From assembly GCA_012032965.1 (NCBI GenBank), contig JAAUPT010000149.1, positions 1 to 5,551 on the forward strand: DNA of 5,551 nt. The letters are read 5' to 3'. Origin of the DNA: Nitrospira sp. GTDB taxonomy: Bacteria > Nitrospirota > Nitrospiria > Nitrospirales > Nitrospiraceae. The notes below the pieces were generated by a model, which was not told the DNA's origin, ran no database searches, and worked only from the letters and a program-made list of their open reading frames with translations. This document shows positions 1 through 5,396 of the stretch, piece after piece (position 1 is the first letter of the stretch; each line of letters opens with the position of its first letter). A program made the position numbers and the translations under genes.

Positions 1-238
1 CCTCCAGTCGGCGTTGCCGATCGGCGTCGTCGAGCGGTGCCCGTTTGGAAAAGACGTCGCTGATTGCGGTGTCGATCGCGCTGGACATGAGGTTATGGGC
101 TTCCTGGAGGCTGGCGACGACTTCAGGGGCCACACCACTCACGAACGGGAAGGGCCCTGGCGGTGCAGCACTTTCCAGTTGTGCCCAGCACCAGGGGACG
201 AGGCTCACATAGTGATTATTGGGAATGCCGGTCCACAT
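1..238 (-). CDS. Unidentified protein, N-terminal part, cut by the left window edge
   Basis: An open minus-strand frame begins at the ATG at 238-236 and stays open for 79 codons to the window edge. It starts only 5 bases after the stop codon of the VOC gene (244-246), which suggests co-transcription and possibly translational coupling. No clear Shine-Dalgarno sequence precedes the ATG. The protein begins MWTGIPNNHYVSLVPW and continues with a Pro-rich stretch (PPGPFPFVSG). A polar, helix-like part follows (EVVASLQEAHNLMSSAID) and then many charged residues. There is no signal peptide or membrane segment. Codon third positions favour G/C, as in its neighbours. I do not recognise the family. The plus-strand ORF over the same bases (14-247) looks like a shadow of this one. 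The gene could be spurious, but spacing, strand and codon use favour it. Confidence 0.5.
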   Translation of the reverse strand, partial: MWTGIPNNHYVSLVPWCWAQLESAAPPGPFPFVSGVAPEVVASLQEAHNLMSSAIDTAISDVFSKRAPLDDADRQRRLE

Positions 239-243
239 GGGGT

Positions 244-681
244 TTAGTGGTTGGTACTGAACCGGAGATTACTGATCATCGGTTCATAGAGCGCTTGGAT
301 TGCGTTGCCATCGGGATCTGAGAAATAAAACGAGTAGCTACCATCACGGTGTTGCTTCGGCTCTTTGACAATGCGTCCGCCCATCGATCCAATTGTAGGG
401 ACGATGGCTTGGTATAGCTGATCGACGGCTTGCGGGCTATCGCAAATCACGCCCATGTGATCAAGCAGTTGGGTCTTCGAGGAATCGTAGGAGTTCAATT
501 CAACCTTCGAGATTTGATGGAGGGCGAGGTTGTCGACCCCGGAGCTGAAGTAGATGTTCTCTGGGTCTGGCTCCCAGACGGGCTGGAAGCCGAGGAGCTG
601 TTCATAGAATCGACGCGATCGCGAAAGGTCCGTCACACGCAGCGCCAAATGCCGAAGACCTCTATGAAGTGGAGTCGTCAT
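244..681 (-). CDS. VOC (glyoxalase/bleomycin-resistance/dioxygenase fold) single-domain protein
   Basis: A 145-residue cytoplasmic protein of the vicinal oxygen chelate superfamily. Members bind a divalent metal and act on small molecules, for example as lyases, dioxygenases or thiol transferases; the substrate here cannot be read. The first beta-alpha unit is RHLALRVTDLSRSRRFYEQLLGF (residues 10-32), and the second half ends with the family signature FYFSDPDGNAIQ (118-129). Residues at the usual metal positions appear to be H11, H55, H75 and Q129. The last is normally Glu, so metal binding may be altered. I chose the start at 681 because the domain begins there and because a good sigma70-like promoter lies at 721-749. 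The longer frame, starting at 762, would begin upstream of that promoter. The ribosome binding site is weak. The downstream unknown ORF starts 5 bases after the stop. Family assignment is firm; function is unknown. Confidence 0.9.
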   Translation of the reverse strand: MTTPLHRGLRHLALRVTDLSRSRRFYEQLLGFQPVWEPDPENIYFSSGVDNLALHQISKVELNSYDSSKTQLLDHMGVICDSPQAVDQLYQAIVPTIGSMGGRIVKEPKQHRDGSYSFYFSDPDGNAIQALYEPMISNLRFSTNH

Positions 682-720
682 ATGAGCGTGACTCGGTCGT
701 CCGATCAAATTAAAGGTTGT

Positions 721-749
721 ATAGTAGGGAGCCGACGGCAGGGCGTCAA
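721..749 (-). promoter_or_regulatory. Sigma70-type promoter for the VOC gene
   Basis: Reading the minus strand, TTGACG (749-744, 5 of 6 to consensus) is separated by exactly 17 bases from TACTAT (726-721, 4 of 6). A transcript would begin near 714, giving a leader of about 33 bases before the ATG at 681. The position inside the divergent VOC/HemD intergenic region and the fit to the chosen start support it. It is inferred from sequence only. Confidence 0.6.
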
Positions 750-825
750 TGGTAAAACCCATATCTGTCCGAAGGGCACTGGTTCTGATACCCTCACCGT
801 TGATGGGGTTGGTTTAATCAAAACG

Positions 826-1653
826 ATGTCGCTGGATAGTTTAACAGTCGCGGCGTTCGAGAGCCGAATGGCGACAGAGATCGCCCGGCTGATCGAGCGC
901 TACGGGGGGCGTCCGCTCGTCGCGCCTGTCCTGTGCGAAGTTCCGCTGGAGGACAATCATGCGACGCAGGAGTTTGGTGCCCGGCTCCTGACCGGCCGCG
1001 TCGACCTGCTCATTCTCCTGACCGGTGTCGGCACAACCACACTGTTCGATCTGCTCAAGACAAGTTATTCCTGGCCGTCGATTGTCGCGGCACTCGAAGA
1101 CACGGCGATCATCGCACGAGGACCGAAGCCAGTCGCAACTCTCAAGGCTGCCGGTCTGAACGCCACGCTGACAGTACCGGAACCAAATACGTGGGTTGAT
1201 CTCATATCGACGTTGGATAAACATCGCCCGGTGGATGGCCTGCGGGTTGCGGTGCAGGAGTATGGAGTTTCAAACCCTGATCTATTGCAAGCCCTGGAAC
1301 AGCGAGGTGCAGAAGTATTTCCGGTCCCCATCTACAAATGGACCCTGCCAGAGGATCTTGCGCCGATTCGCCATGCACTCGATGAAATCATAGCCGGACG
1401 AGTCAATGTGATGTTGATTACCAACGCGGTTCAGGTTGATCATGTGATGCAGGTGTTGGAGCAGGATGGTAAGGTGGAACCCTTTCGTGCGGCACTAGAG
1501 AAGATCGTGGTTGCCTCAATCGGCCCGACCGCCAGCGAATGGTTACGTCACCATGACTGGCCGGTTGATTTCCAACCATCGCATCCGAAGATGGGAGTCT
1601 TGGTGAAAGAAGTGTCCGAGCAGGTCTCGAGCATTCTCAAGCGAAAGCGATAG
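826..1653 (+). CDS. hemD: Uroporphyrinogen-III synthase family protein (HemD-like)
   Basis: A 275-residue cytoplasmic protein with the two-domain HemD architecture. The enzyme closes hydroxymethylbilane to uroporphyrinogen III, inverting ring D, on the way to heme, siroheme and B12. Domain 1 has AAFESRMATEIARLIERYGG (9-28), the strand DLLILLTGVGTTTLF (60-74) and ARGPKPVATLKAAGL (97-111). Domain 2 has GLRVAVQEYG (138-147), NVMLITNAVQVDHVMQVL (194-211) and SIGPTASEWLRHHDW (231-245), with a final SHPKMGVLVKEV (252-263). The two GP motifs (99-100, 233-234) sit in repeated halves, as expected for the fold. I chose ATG 826 because homology-like sequence begins there. The open frame extends back to 430, but that part overlaps the VOC gene antisense. 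There is no strong Shine-Dalgarno. No other tetrapyrrole genes are nearby, so a paralogue with a changed role is possible. Confidence 0.85.
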   Translation: MSLDSLTVAAFESRMATEIARLIERYGGRPLVAPVLCEVPLEDNHATQEFGARLLTGRVDLLILLTGVGTTTLFDLLKTSYSWPSIVAALEDTAIIARGPKPVATLKAAGLNATLTVPEPNTWVDLISTLDKHRPVDGLRVAVQEYGVSNPDLLQALEQRGAEVFPVPIYKWTLPEDLAPIRHALDEIIAGRVNVMLITNAVQVDHVMQVLEQDGKVEPFRAALEKIVVASIGPTASEWLRHHDWPVDFQPSHPKMGVLVKEVSEQVSSILKRKR

Positions 1654-1739
1654 AGTTCGTATCACCTCGGTCGATAGCCACGACCTGAAGCACACGATGA
1701 GATATCGAGGCCTCTAGTACCTTCAGGCTCAAGTGAGGG

Positions 1740-1745
1740 AGGAGG
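1740..1745 (+). promoter_or_regulatory. Strong ribosome binding site (AGGAGG)
   Basis: A full AGGAGG lies 7 bases before the ATG at 1753. It is the best Shine-Dalgarno in the window. It fixes the start of the small frameshifted gene that follows and shows that gene was once, or still is, meant to be translated. Confidence 0.7.
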
Positions 1746-1752
1746 GAGTCCG

Positions 1753-1997
1753 ATGACTCAAGGCATAATCTATAAAGGCTTCACCATACAACCTGCCCCT
1801 CGGCAGCTCGTGGACACCGGCCAGTGGGAGTTGAACGTTTCATTTCCTGGGCCACGGAGGACGAGGAGGACAGCCGTCATTTCGTGAAGACCGGTCGGTA
1901 TGCGACCCCCGAGGAAGCCGCGGCTCAGTGCATTGCCTATGGCCAGCAGATCGTGGATGGCCAGATTCCTGGTTCATCGGTTGGTTCTCACCACTAA
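1753..1997 (+). pseudogene. Small conserved-type protein (~81 aa) broken by a one-base deletion
   Basis: From the well-led ATG at 1753 the frame reads MTQGIIYKGFTIQPAPRQL, then VDTGQWELNVS. It then turns into an Arg-rich run and stops at 1885-1887 (44 aa). In the frame one base back, the sequence continues naturally as ISWATEDEEDSRHFVKTGRY and ATPEEAAAQCIAYGQQIVDG, ending at the TAA at 1995-1997. Adding one base near 1842-1846 (after AACGTTTC) restores a continuous 81-residue protein. The pattern of an xYKGFTIxPAPxxLxDTGxW start, then TPEEAxxxCIxYGxQIVDG, matches small cytoplasmic proteins I remember as common hypotheticals in proteobacteria. I know no function for them. No slippery heptamer is visible at the shift, so programmed frameshifting is unlikely. 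The break is either a true mutation or an assembly indel. Confidence 0.75.
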
Positions 1998-2033
1998 CCA
2001 TCCGAACAGTCAGCACGCTTACGGAGATGCGTC

Positions 2034-2183
2034 ATGCAACTTGCTCTGGCTCTGCTCTTCACCCTGTTGAGCGCCTGTGCCAACCTCACGCCCGGCAAGA
2101 CTTCTGACCCAGCCGGGAGTCTATCGGCCGAGGAACGCGAGGCACTGTATCAGAAGGCCGTGAGGCGCGAGACAGTCCCGTGA
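2034..2183 (+). CDS. Mini-lipoprotein, 49 aa, probably the 5' part of a longer frameshifted gene
   Basis: The ATG at 2034 follows GGAG (2023-2026) at a spacing of 7 bases. The peptide starts MQLALALLFTLLSACANLTP, a short hydrophobic signal ending in a lipobox L12-S13-A14-C15. Cys15 would be lipidated and anchored in a membrane. The n-region lacks the usual Lys/Arg, which is odd for a lipoprotein signal. After the lipobox comes a small Gly/Pro/Ser linker, then a charged helix-like stretch (SAEEREALYQKAVRRE) cut off by the TGA at 2181-2183. A sequence of similar character continues at once in the next frame (see 2179-2400), so the short product is probably a truncation. The gene follows the broken 1753-1997 gene by 36 bases on the same strand. 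Function is unknown. Confidence 0.55.
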   Translation: MQLALALLFTLLSACANLTPGKTSDPAGSLSAEEREALYQKAVRRETVP

Positions 2184-2400
2184 ACAGTACGTCGCGACCA
2201 CCCGTCCCGCCCTTCAGCGGCAGTTTCGACACGAACATCCCACGATGCCCGATGCGGAAATCGAGGTCCTAGTCAATGAGGCGTTGGAGAATGGCTTGCG
2301 CCCAGAGGCCGGACGCCGACCGGATGGGCCAATCAGGCAACCTCACATGGATTGTCTGTCCTCTCCATGGAGAAATTCTGTCTTTGCGAATTGCTATTAG
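2179..2400 (+). pseudogene. Out-of-frame continuation of the mini-lipoprotein gene
   Basis: In the frame one base ahead of the lipoprotein, codons from 2179 read REQYVATTRPALQRQFRHEH, then PTMPDAEIEVLVNEALENGL. This is a charged, amphipathic-helix sequence that fits directly onto the preceding EEREALYQKAVRRETV. Removing one C from the CCC at 2177-2179 would join the two parts into about 121 residues ending at the TAG at 2398-2400. The last 35 or so residues (Arg/Pro-rich, then Cys/Trp-containing) look less protein-like, so the original end may lie earlier. The frame has an upstream TGA at 2161-2163, so it cannot be an independent long gene. This is inference from reading-frame character only. 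From 2401 to 2520 I see nothing I can support. Confidence 0.4.
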
Positions 2401-2510
2401 CGAACGGTGCACCTGCGCGAGCTGGCAGTCCTCAGTCATCGTGGCTGAATCCTCCAAACAGCCAGAAGTGCGATAGATCTGTATGCACACTTTCCTTTTG
2501 CCTCAGTTAT

Positions 2511-2514
2511 GGAG
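2511..2514 (+). promoter_or_regulatory. Ribosome binding site (GGAG) deciding the start at 2521
   Basis: GGAG sits 6 bases before the ATG at 2521. The alternative in-frame ATG at 2509 has only pyrimidine-rich sequence before it and would itself contain this GGAG. The second ATG is therefore the better start. Confidence 0.55.
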
Positions 2515-2520
2515 AAACCC

Positions 2521-2823
2521 ATGGACAGCGGTACAGGTGGTATTCATCCCACTACAATTCAGGCCATACGAGAATGTCTCGAAAAGCAATTTGTAGATAT
2601 CAAGTTCAGTCAGACTGTCAGACCGACGTTTGGCTTTCGCCACGGCGTCGAGAAGCATTCTTGGCACGTGGTCTTTAATGAACAGTTTTTAGTTGATCAC
2701 ACGTCTCGCGAGGAGTTGCAGCATTTCGTCGAACACAAGGTGATCCCGAAGGTCCTCAAGCATCCCGGTAAGCGCATTCAGATTTCGAAATGGGGAGACA
2801 TCACGGTCGAAGAGAAACAGTGA
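2521..2823 (+). CDS. Small soluble protein of unknown function (100 aa)
   Basis: The protein starts MDSGTGGIHPTTIQAIRECL and has a mixed alpha/beta pattern. A helix covers residues about 9-25, and a strand follows around VDIKFSQTVRP (28-38). A Trp-containing strand (SWHVVFNEQFLVDH) comes next, then a helix (SREELQHFVEHKVIPKVLKH) and a closing strand GKRIQISKWGDI. It has no signal peptide, membrane segment or metal motif. Several His residues are scattered without an obvious ligand pattern. It stands alone, with 166 bases to the next gene, and no recognisable promoter was found. I do not recognise the family. Coherent secondary-structure patterning, a Shine-Dalgarno at 2511-2514 and an uninterrupted frame make it a likely real gene. 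Confidence 0.7.
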   Translation: MDSGTGGIHPTTIQAIRECLEKQFVDIKFSQTVRPTFGFRHGVEKHSWHVVFNEQFLVDHTSREELQHFVEHKVIPKVLKHPGKRIQISKWGDITVEEKQ

Positions 2824-2977
2824 TTCGTGCGACCCACACAGGTCTGTTTGGAATTGGAGCGGCGAGTACCGATGTGTTATGAGTGTAGAATACAATTGTG
2901 TCGCGGTCGCAGGCCCTTTCCTGGGGTCATCGCCGTATCATGGGAATGACGTCCCAAGAACTCATACGATCTGTCCT

Positions 2978-2981
2978 GGAG
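2978..2981 (+). promoter_or_regulatory. Ribosome binding site (GGAG) deciding the start at 2990
   Basis: GGAG lies 8 bases before the ATG at 2990. The same frame is open back to an ATG at 2879. The extra 37 residues there have no good Shine-Dalgarno and no domain character, so the internal start is preferred. Confidence 0.6.
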
Positions 2982-2989
2982 ATATCGCA

Positions 2990-3160
2990 ATGCCCAAAGC
3001 CCGCAGTGCTGGCCAGTGTGATCGATGCGAAGCCGACGATCGAGTCAGGATGACCTTCATGACATGCAACCGGTGCCGTCGGTATTTCTGTAGTGAGCAC
3101 GGCACTTCGGAATTGGACCAATGCGACGTATGCATTGAAGGTGGCGAAGAGACGGAATAG
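2990..3160 (+). CDS. AN1-like zinc-binding mini-protein (56 aa)
   Basis: A 56-residue protein starting MPKARSAGQCDRCEADD. Eight potential zinc ligands are evenly ordered: C10-x2-C13, x12, C26-x2-C29, x4, C34-x2-H37, x7, C45-x2-C48. This is the spacing of a two-zinc cross-brace. The centre, CNRCRRYFCSEH, closely follows the AN1-type zinc finger pattern (Cx2C, x9-12, Cx1-2C, x4, Cx2H, x5, HxC). Here the final HxC is replaced by CxxC. The tail after the finger is acidic (EGGEETE). AN1 fingers are best known from eukaryotic and archaeal stress or ubiquitin-linked proteins, and the bacterial role is not known to me. It could bind protein or nucleic acid, or be a simple zinc-ribbon-like adaptor. 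It stands alone on the plus strand. Zinc binding is a strong inference; AN1 kinship is moderate. Confidence 0.75.
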   Translation: MPKARSAGQCDRCEADDRVRMTFMTCNRCRRYFCSEHGTSELDQCDVCIEGGEETE

Positions 3161-3606
3161 CGAAGGATCAATCGGATGGAACCGGTGACAGGTCCTGGGA
3201 GTCCTTTCCGGAAACGCCTGCCGGTCCGGCATTAAACTGTGTGCATGTGCTTCTGGCCTCCGCACGGCACAAGCCGACCGTCTCGCGCCAGTAACCCTGG
3301 GTTCGGTCGTGACTCATCGCTCGGCGTCAGCGACCCAATCCACAACTCTTTCGGCTTGCGAGCTGAGGACTCACACGGTAGGTGGGACAGCGATCCCGGT
3401 CTGTCACTAGCACCGCAAGTCTTCATACCCCCGGTCCCTAAATTATTTGCGCTCGATAATCCAACGATTGAAGAGGTGGGAATCCACCGCTCTGTAGACG
3501 CAGACATCTGTGATGTTCTTCGAGGAGACATGGCTGTTTCATTGGTGGCGCATTCACTTCACTGCCATAATGAGGCAAGCACCGGAAGGTGGTGCCCTTT
3601 CATCCG
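3161..3606. other. About 440 bases without a convincing gene
   Basis: Open frames exist on both strands (3239-3610 plus, 3232-3531 minus). Their products are rich in Ser, Pro, Arg and Cys, lack any domain pattern and have no Shine-Dalgarno. Visible structure is limited to a short palindrome TGCCG-GTC-CGGCA (3219-3231), which ends before ATTAAAC, and a hairpin GGTGG-GAAT-CCACC (3475-3488). A promoter candidate lies near the right end. The stretch may be decayed coding sequence or simple spacer. Confidence 0.5.
3542..3571 (+). promoter_or_regulatory. Candidate extended -10 promoter for the membrane-protein gene
   Basis: CATAAT (3566-3571, 5 of 6 to the -10 consensus) is directly preceded by TGC, making an extended -10 element. 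A weak -35, TTGGTG (3542-3547), lies 18 bases upstream. Transcription would start near 3578, about 29 bases before the ATG at 3607. The start site agrees with the gene but the -35 is poor. Confidence 0.4.
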
Positions 3607-4224
3607 ATGATGGATACCCTCTCTCTCTTTGCGATCATCTTTGTGCTGAATAGCCTGCCTGCATTCGCGCCACCGACGTGGATTGTGTTGTCTGCGATTG
3701 GACTGTCCAGACCGGATGCGAATCCCTGGCTCACCGCGTTCGTGGCTGCAACAGCAGCCACCGCCGGGAGACTTGTGCTCGCGAAGCTGGCGTTTATCAT
3801 TGTCAGGCAGCACTGGTTGAGCGCGCGCACCAAAGAGAACATTGATCTTGTGAAGGACCGTCTGGGAACACAACGCACAATGACCTTCGGGGCATTTCTC
3901 GCCTACACCTGTAGCCCCTTGCCATCGAACTCGCTGTTTATCGCCTATGGGCTCACGTCTTTGCCACTGGCGCCAGTGGCTGCTGCATCCTTCATAGGCC
4001 GGTTTCTGACCTATAGTTTTTGGATGGTCATGGCCATGGAGGTTGCGCATAATGCCGCTCTCGATGATGGATCGGTCTTTGCCTATCTCGGGGGATATTT
4101 TGTCTTAACGCAAGCCTTCCTGCTTGCGTTGGTCGTTCTATTCGCGAAACTGGACTGGAGGGCGTGGTTTGCCACCAAGACACTCAAACTCATGAACCAA
4201 ACGGGAAACTCTCATCAGAAATGA
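3607..4224 (+). CDS. Five-helix inner-membrane protein, DedA/VTT-like
   Basis: A 205-residue hydrophobic protein with about five membrane segments (roughly residues 5-33, 42-66, 93-117, 121-147 and 157-181). Its loops are Arg/Lys-rich around 67-90. Two halves repeat the same plan. A proline-containing, possibly re-entrant segment (FAPPTWIVLSAIGL, 20-33) is followed by G54-R55. Then TCSPLPSNSLFIAYGL (101-116) is followed by G131-R132. A proline re-entrant loop followed by a helix with GR is characteristic of the DedA/VTT superfamily, whose members include lipid flippases/scramblases. I infer a transport or lipid-handling role in the cytoplasmic membrane. The frame is open from the GTG at 3589. 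I chose ATG 3607, although ATG 3610 is equally possible and no Shine-Dalgarno is well placed. It converges with the ADH gene 123 bases downstream. The membrane call is firm; the family is likely but divergent. Confidence 0.75.
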   Translation: MMDTLSLFAIIFVLNSLPAFAPPTWIVLSAIGLSRPDANPWLTAFVAATAATAGRLVLAKLAFIIVRQHWLSARTKENIDLVKDRLGTQRTMTFGAFLAYTCSPLPSNSLFIAYGLTSLPLAPVAAASFIGRFLTYSFWMVMAMEVAHNAALDDGSVFAYLGGYFVLTQAFLLALVVLFAKLDWRAWFATKTLKLMNQTGNSHQK

Positions 4225-4347
4225 CTCAGCGTCAGCGCGCAGTCGACTTTGACCTTCCCTCACAAATGACCTGAGCGCTTTCTTCGAAGCATCCGGCGGC
4301 TTCATTCGGCCATATGCAATCACCAGTTGGCCATTGCACATCCACAT

Positions 4348-5346
4348 TTACATTGTCAGCACAGCTGCTCCTTGAAAACTCCCGGCTTTCAACGCTTGCA
4401 GCGCGCGGTTCGCCTCGTGGAGAGGAAAGCGGATCGTATGAGGTTTGATCGGAATCGCCGCTGCTTCGCGGAGCAGATCGATTCCGTCCTGTCTCGTGTT
4501 GGCTGTGACACTGCGGATGACTCGTTCTCCGAAGACGTCACGATCGTAGTCCAGTGAGGGAATCGGTGACATGTGGATGCCAGCCAAAGCTAAGGTACCG
4601 CCTCGGTCAAGCGCTCTCAAGGCTGGAGGGACGAGCTCTCCAGCCGGGGCAAAGATGATAGACCCATGCAGTTTATCGGGCGGCGTCTCAGTCGCTCCAC
4701 CAACCCAGACTGCTCCGAGCTGTCTCGCCAACTTCTGATGCTCCGGCTTAAGTGAACTGACATAGACCTGGCAACCCCAATGCCGTGCGATCTGGATGGC
4801 GATGTGCGCGGACGCTCCGAAGCCATACAACCCAAGTCGTTGGCCCGGTTTGATGTCGCTGAGGCGTAGGGCGCGATAGCCAATGATTCCGGCGCAGAGC
4901 AAGGGAGCTGCTTCCTCATCGGAAAAGATCGGTGGGATAGGGTAGGCAAATCGTGCAGGGACGACCGCATATTCGGCATACCCTCCGTTGGCTTGATAGC
5001 CGGTGAATGTTGCCTGTAAGCAAAGATTTTCACGCCCGCTTGTGCAGAACTCGCAGCGTCCACATGTGCCTTGCAGCCAGGCAATCCCCACGCGATCCCC
5101 TTCCTTGACTTCGGAGACCTCGGAGCCGACCTGCACCACCGTGCCGACAGCCTGATGGCCTGGGATCACCGGCAATGTAGGGTTAGAAAGTTCCCCTTCC
5201 ACTACATGGAGATCTGTGCGACAGACGCCGCAGACGTGAATTTTGACGAGGACCTGACAAGCCTGTGGAGTAGGGGCAGGTTGATCTCGAAGCTGTAAGG
5301 GATGGCCGGAGACATCTCCCGTATGGTCAAGCACCATTGCCTTCAT
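4348..5346 (-). CDS. Zinc-dependent alcohol dehydrogenase (MDR superfamily)
   Basis: A 332-residue cytoplasmic enzyme that oxidises alcohols, or reduces aldehydes, with NAD(P). The N-terminal GroES-like domain carries catalytic zinc ligands C42 (CGVCRTDLH), H64 (PGHQAVG) and C151 (PLLCAGIIGYRAL). The structural zinc site is C95-x2-C98-x2-C101-x7-C109. The Rossmann nucleotide loop is GLYGFGASAHIAIQIA (172-187). Full length and the AGIIGYRAL and GFGASAH motifs fit the zinc-binding ADH subfamily I know as adh_fam_2. The usual GHE is GHQ here, so the Glu beside the catalytic zinc is Gln65. The start at 5346 has GAGG (5359-5356) 9 bases upstream. It lies 50 bases downstream of the YceI-family gene on the same strand, with no promoter seen between, so it is probably co-transcribed. 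Substrate is unknown. Confidence 0.93.
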   Translation of the reverse strand: MKAMVLDHTGDVSGHPLQLRDQPAPTPQACQVLVKIHVCGVCRTDLHVVEGELSNPTLPVIPGHQAVGTVVQVGSEVSEVKEGDRVGIAWLQGTCGRCEFCTSGRENLCLQATFTGYQANGGYAEYAVVPARFAYPIPPIFSDEEAAPLLCAGIIGYRALRLSDIKPGQRLGLYGFGASAHIAIQIARHWGCQVYVSSLKPEHQKLARQLGAVWVGGATETPPDKLHGSIIFAPAGELVPPALRALDRGGTLALAGIHMSPIPSLDYDRDVFGERVIRSVTANTRQDGIDLLREAAAIPIKPHTIRFPLHEANRALQALKAGSFQGAAVLTM

Positions 5347-5376
5347 CGATCATCGCCTCATGTGACGGGCGTATGC

Positions 5377-5391
5377 CTTGGCGCCGCCAAG
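5377..5391 (-). other. Perfect hairpin between the yceI-family and adh genes
   Basis: CTTGGCG and CGCCAAG flank a single central base, so the 15 bases can fold into a 6-bp stem with a 3-base loop. It lies 6 bases after the YceI stop codon and 30 bases before the ADH start. On the transcribed strand no U-run follows, so it is not a classic intrinsic terminator. It may protect the upstream mRNA 3' end, act as a partial attenuator or be an operator. Confidence 0.5.
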
Positions 5392-5396
5392 TGGAG

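Noticed and set aside
14..247. Plus-strand ORF of 77 codons
   Set aside because: It has no Shine-Dalgarno or domain character. The opposite strand has an open frame following the VOC gene with better codon use.
430..825. N-terminal extension of the HemD-like frame
   Set aside because: Most of it is antisense to the VOC coding region and has no HemD character. The family-like sequence starts at ATG 826.
841..1331. Antisense and alternative-frame ORFs within the HemD-like gene
   Set aside because: They are shadows of a well-supported coding frame with Arg/Cys-rich, unpatterned products.
1684..1727. CCTGAAG ... CTTCAGG inverted repeat around a GAGGCCTC palindrome, as a terminator for the HemD-like gene
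   Set aside because: The loop is about 30 bases, and the downstream sequence is purine-rich without a T-run. It could be chance or an operator.
2269..2490. Overlapping ORFs on both strands (2269-2490 minus, 2276-2476 plus)
   Set aside because: Neither has a ribosome binding site or recognisable protein pattern. The interval is better read as decayed sequence.
3219..3231. TGCCG-GTC-CGGCA hairpin as an intrinsic terminator after the zinc-protein gene
   Set aside because: It has only a 5-bp stem and is followed by ATTAAAC rather than a T-run.
3475..3488. GGTGG-GAAT-CCACC hairpin resembling a tRNA T-arm
   Set aside because: It lacks the GTTCGA loop, and no acceptor, D or anticodon arms can be built around it.
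3232..3610. Possible genes in the gap (3239-3610 plus, 3232-3531 minus)
   Set aside because: Low-complexity Ser/Pro/Arg composition, no Shine-Dalgarno and mutual overlap of the two strands.
3559..4050. 163-codon minus-strand ORF
   Set aside because: It is antisense to the membrane-protein gene; the Arg/His/Gln-rich product is typical of a shadow frame.
4286..4303. GAAGC ... GCTTC stem as a bidirectional terminator between the converging genes
   Set aside because: It has a 5-bp stem, an 8-base loop and no T-run on either side. It is too weak to call.
4617..5084. 155-codon minus-strand ORF inside the ADH gene
   Set aside because: It is another frame of the strongly supported ADH coding sequence, with no domain pattern.
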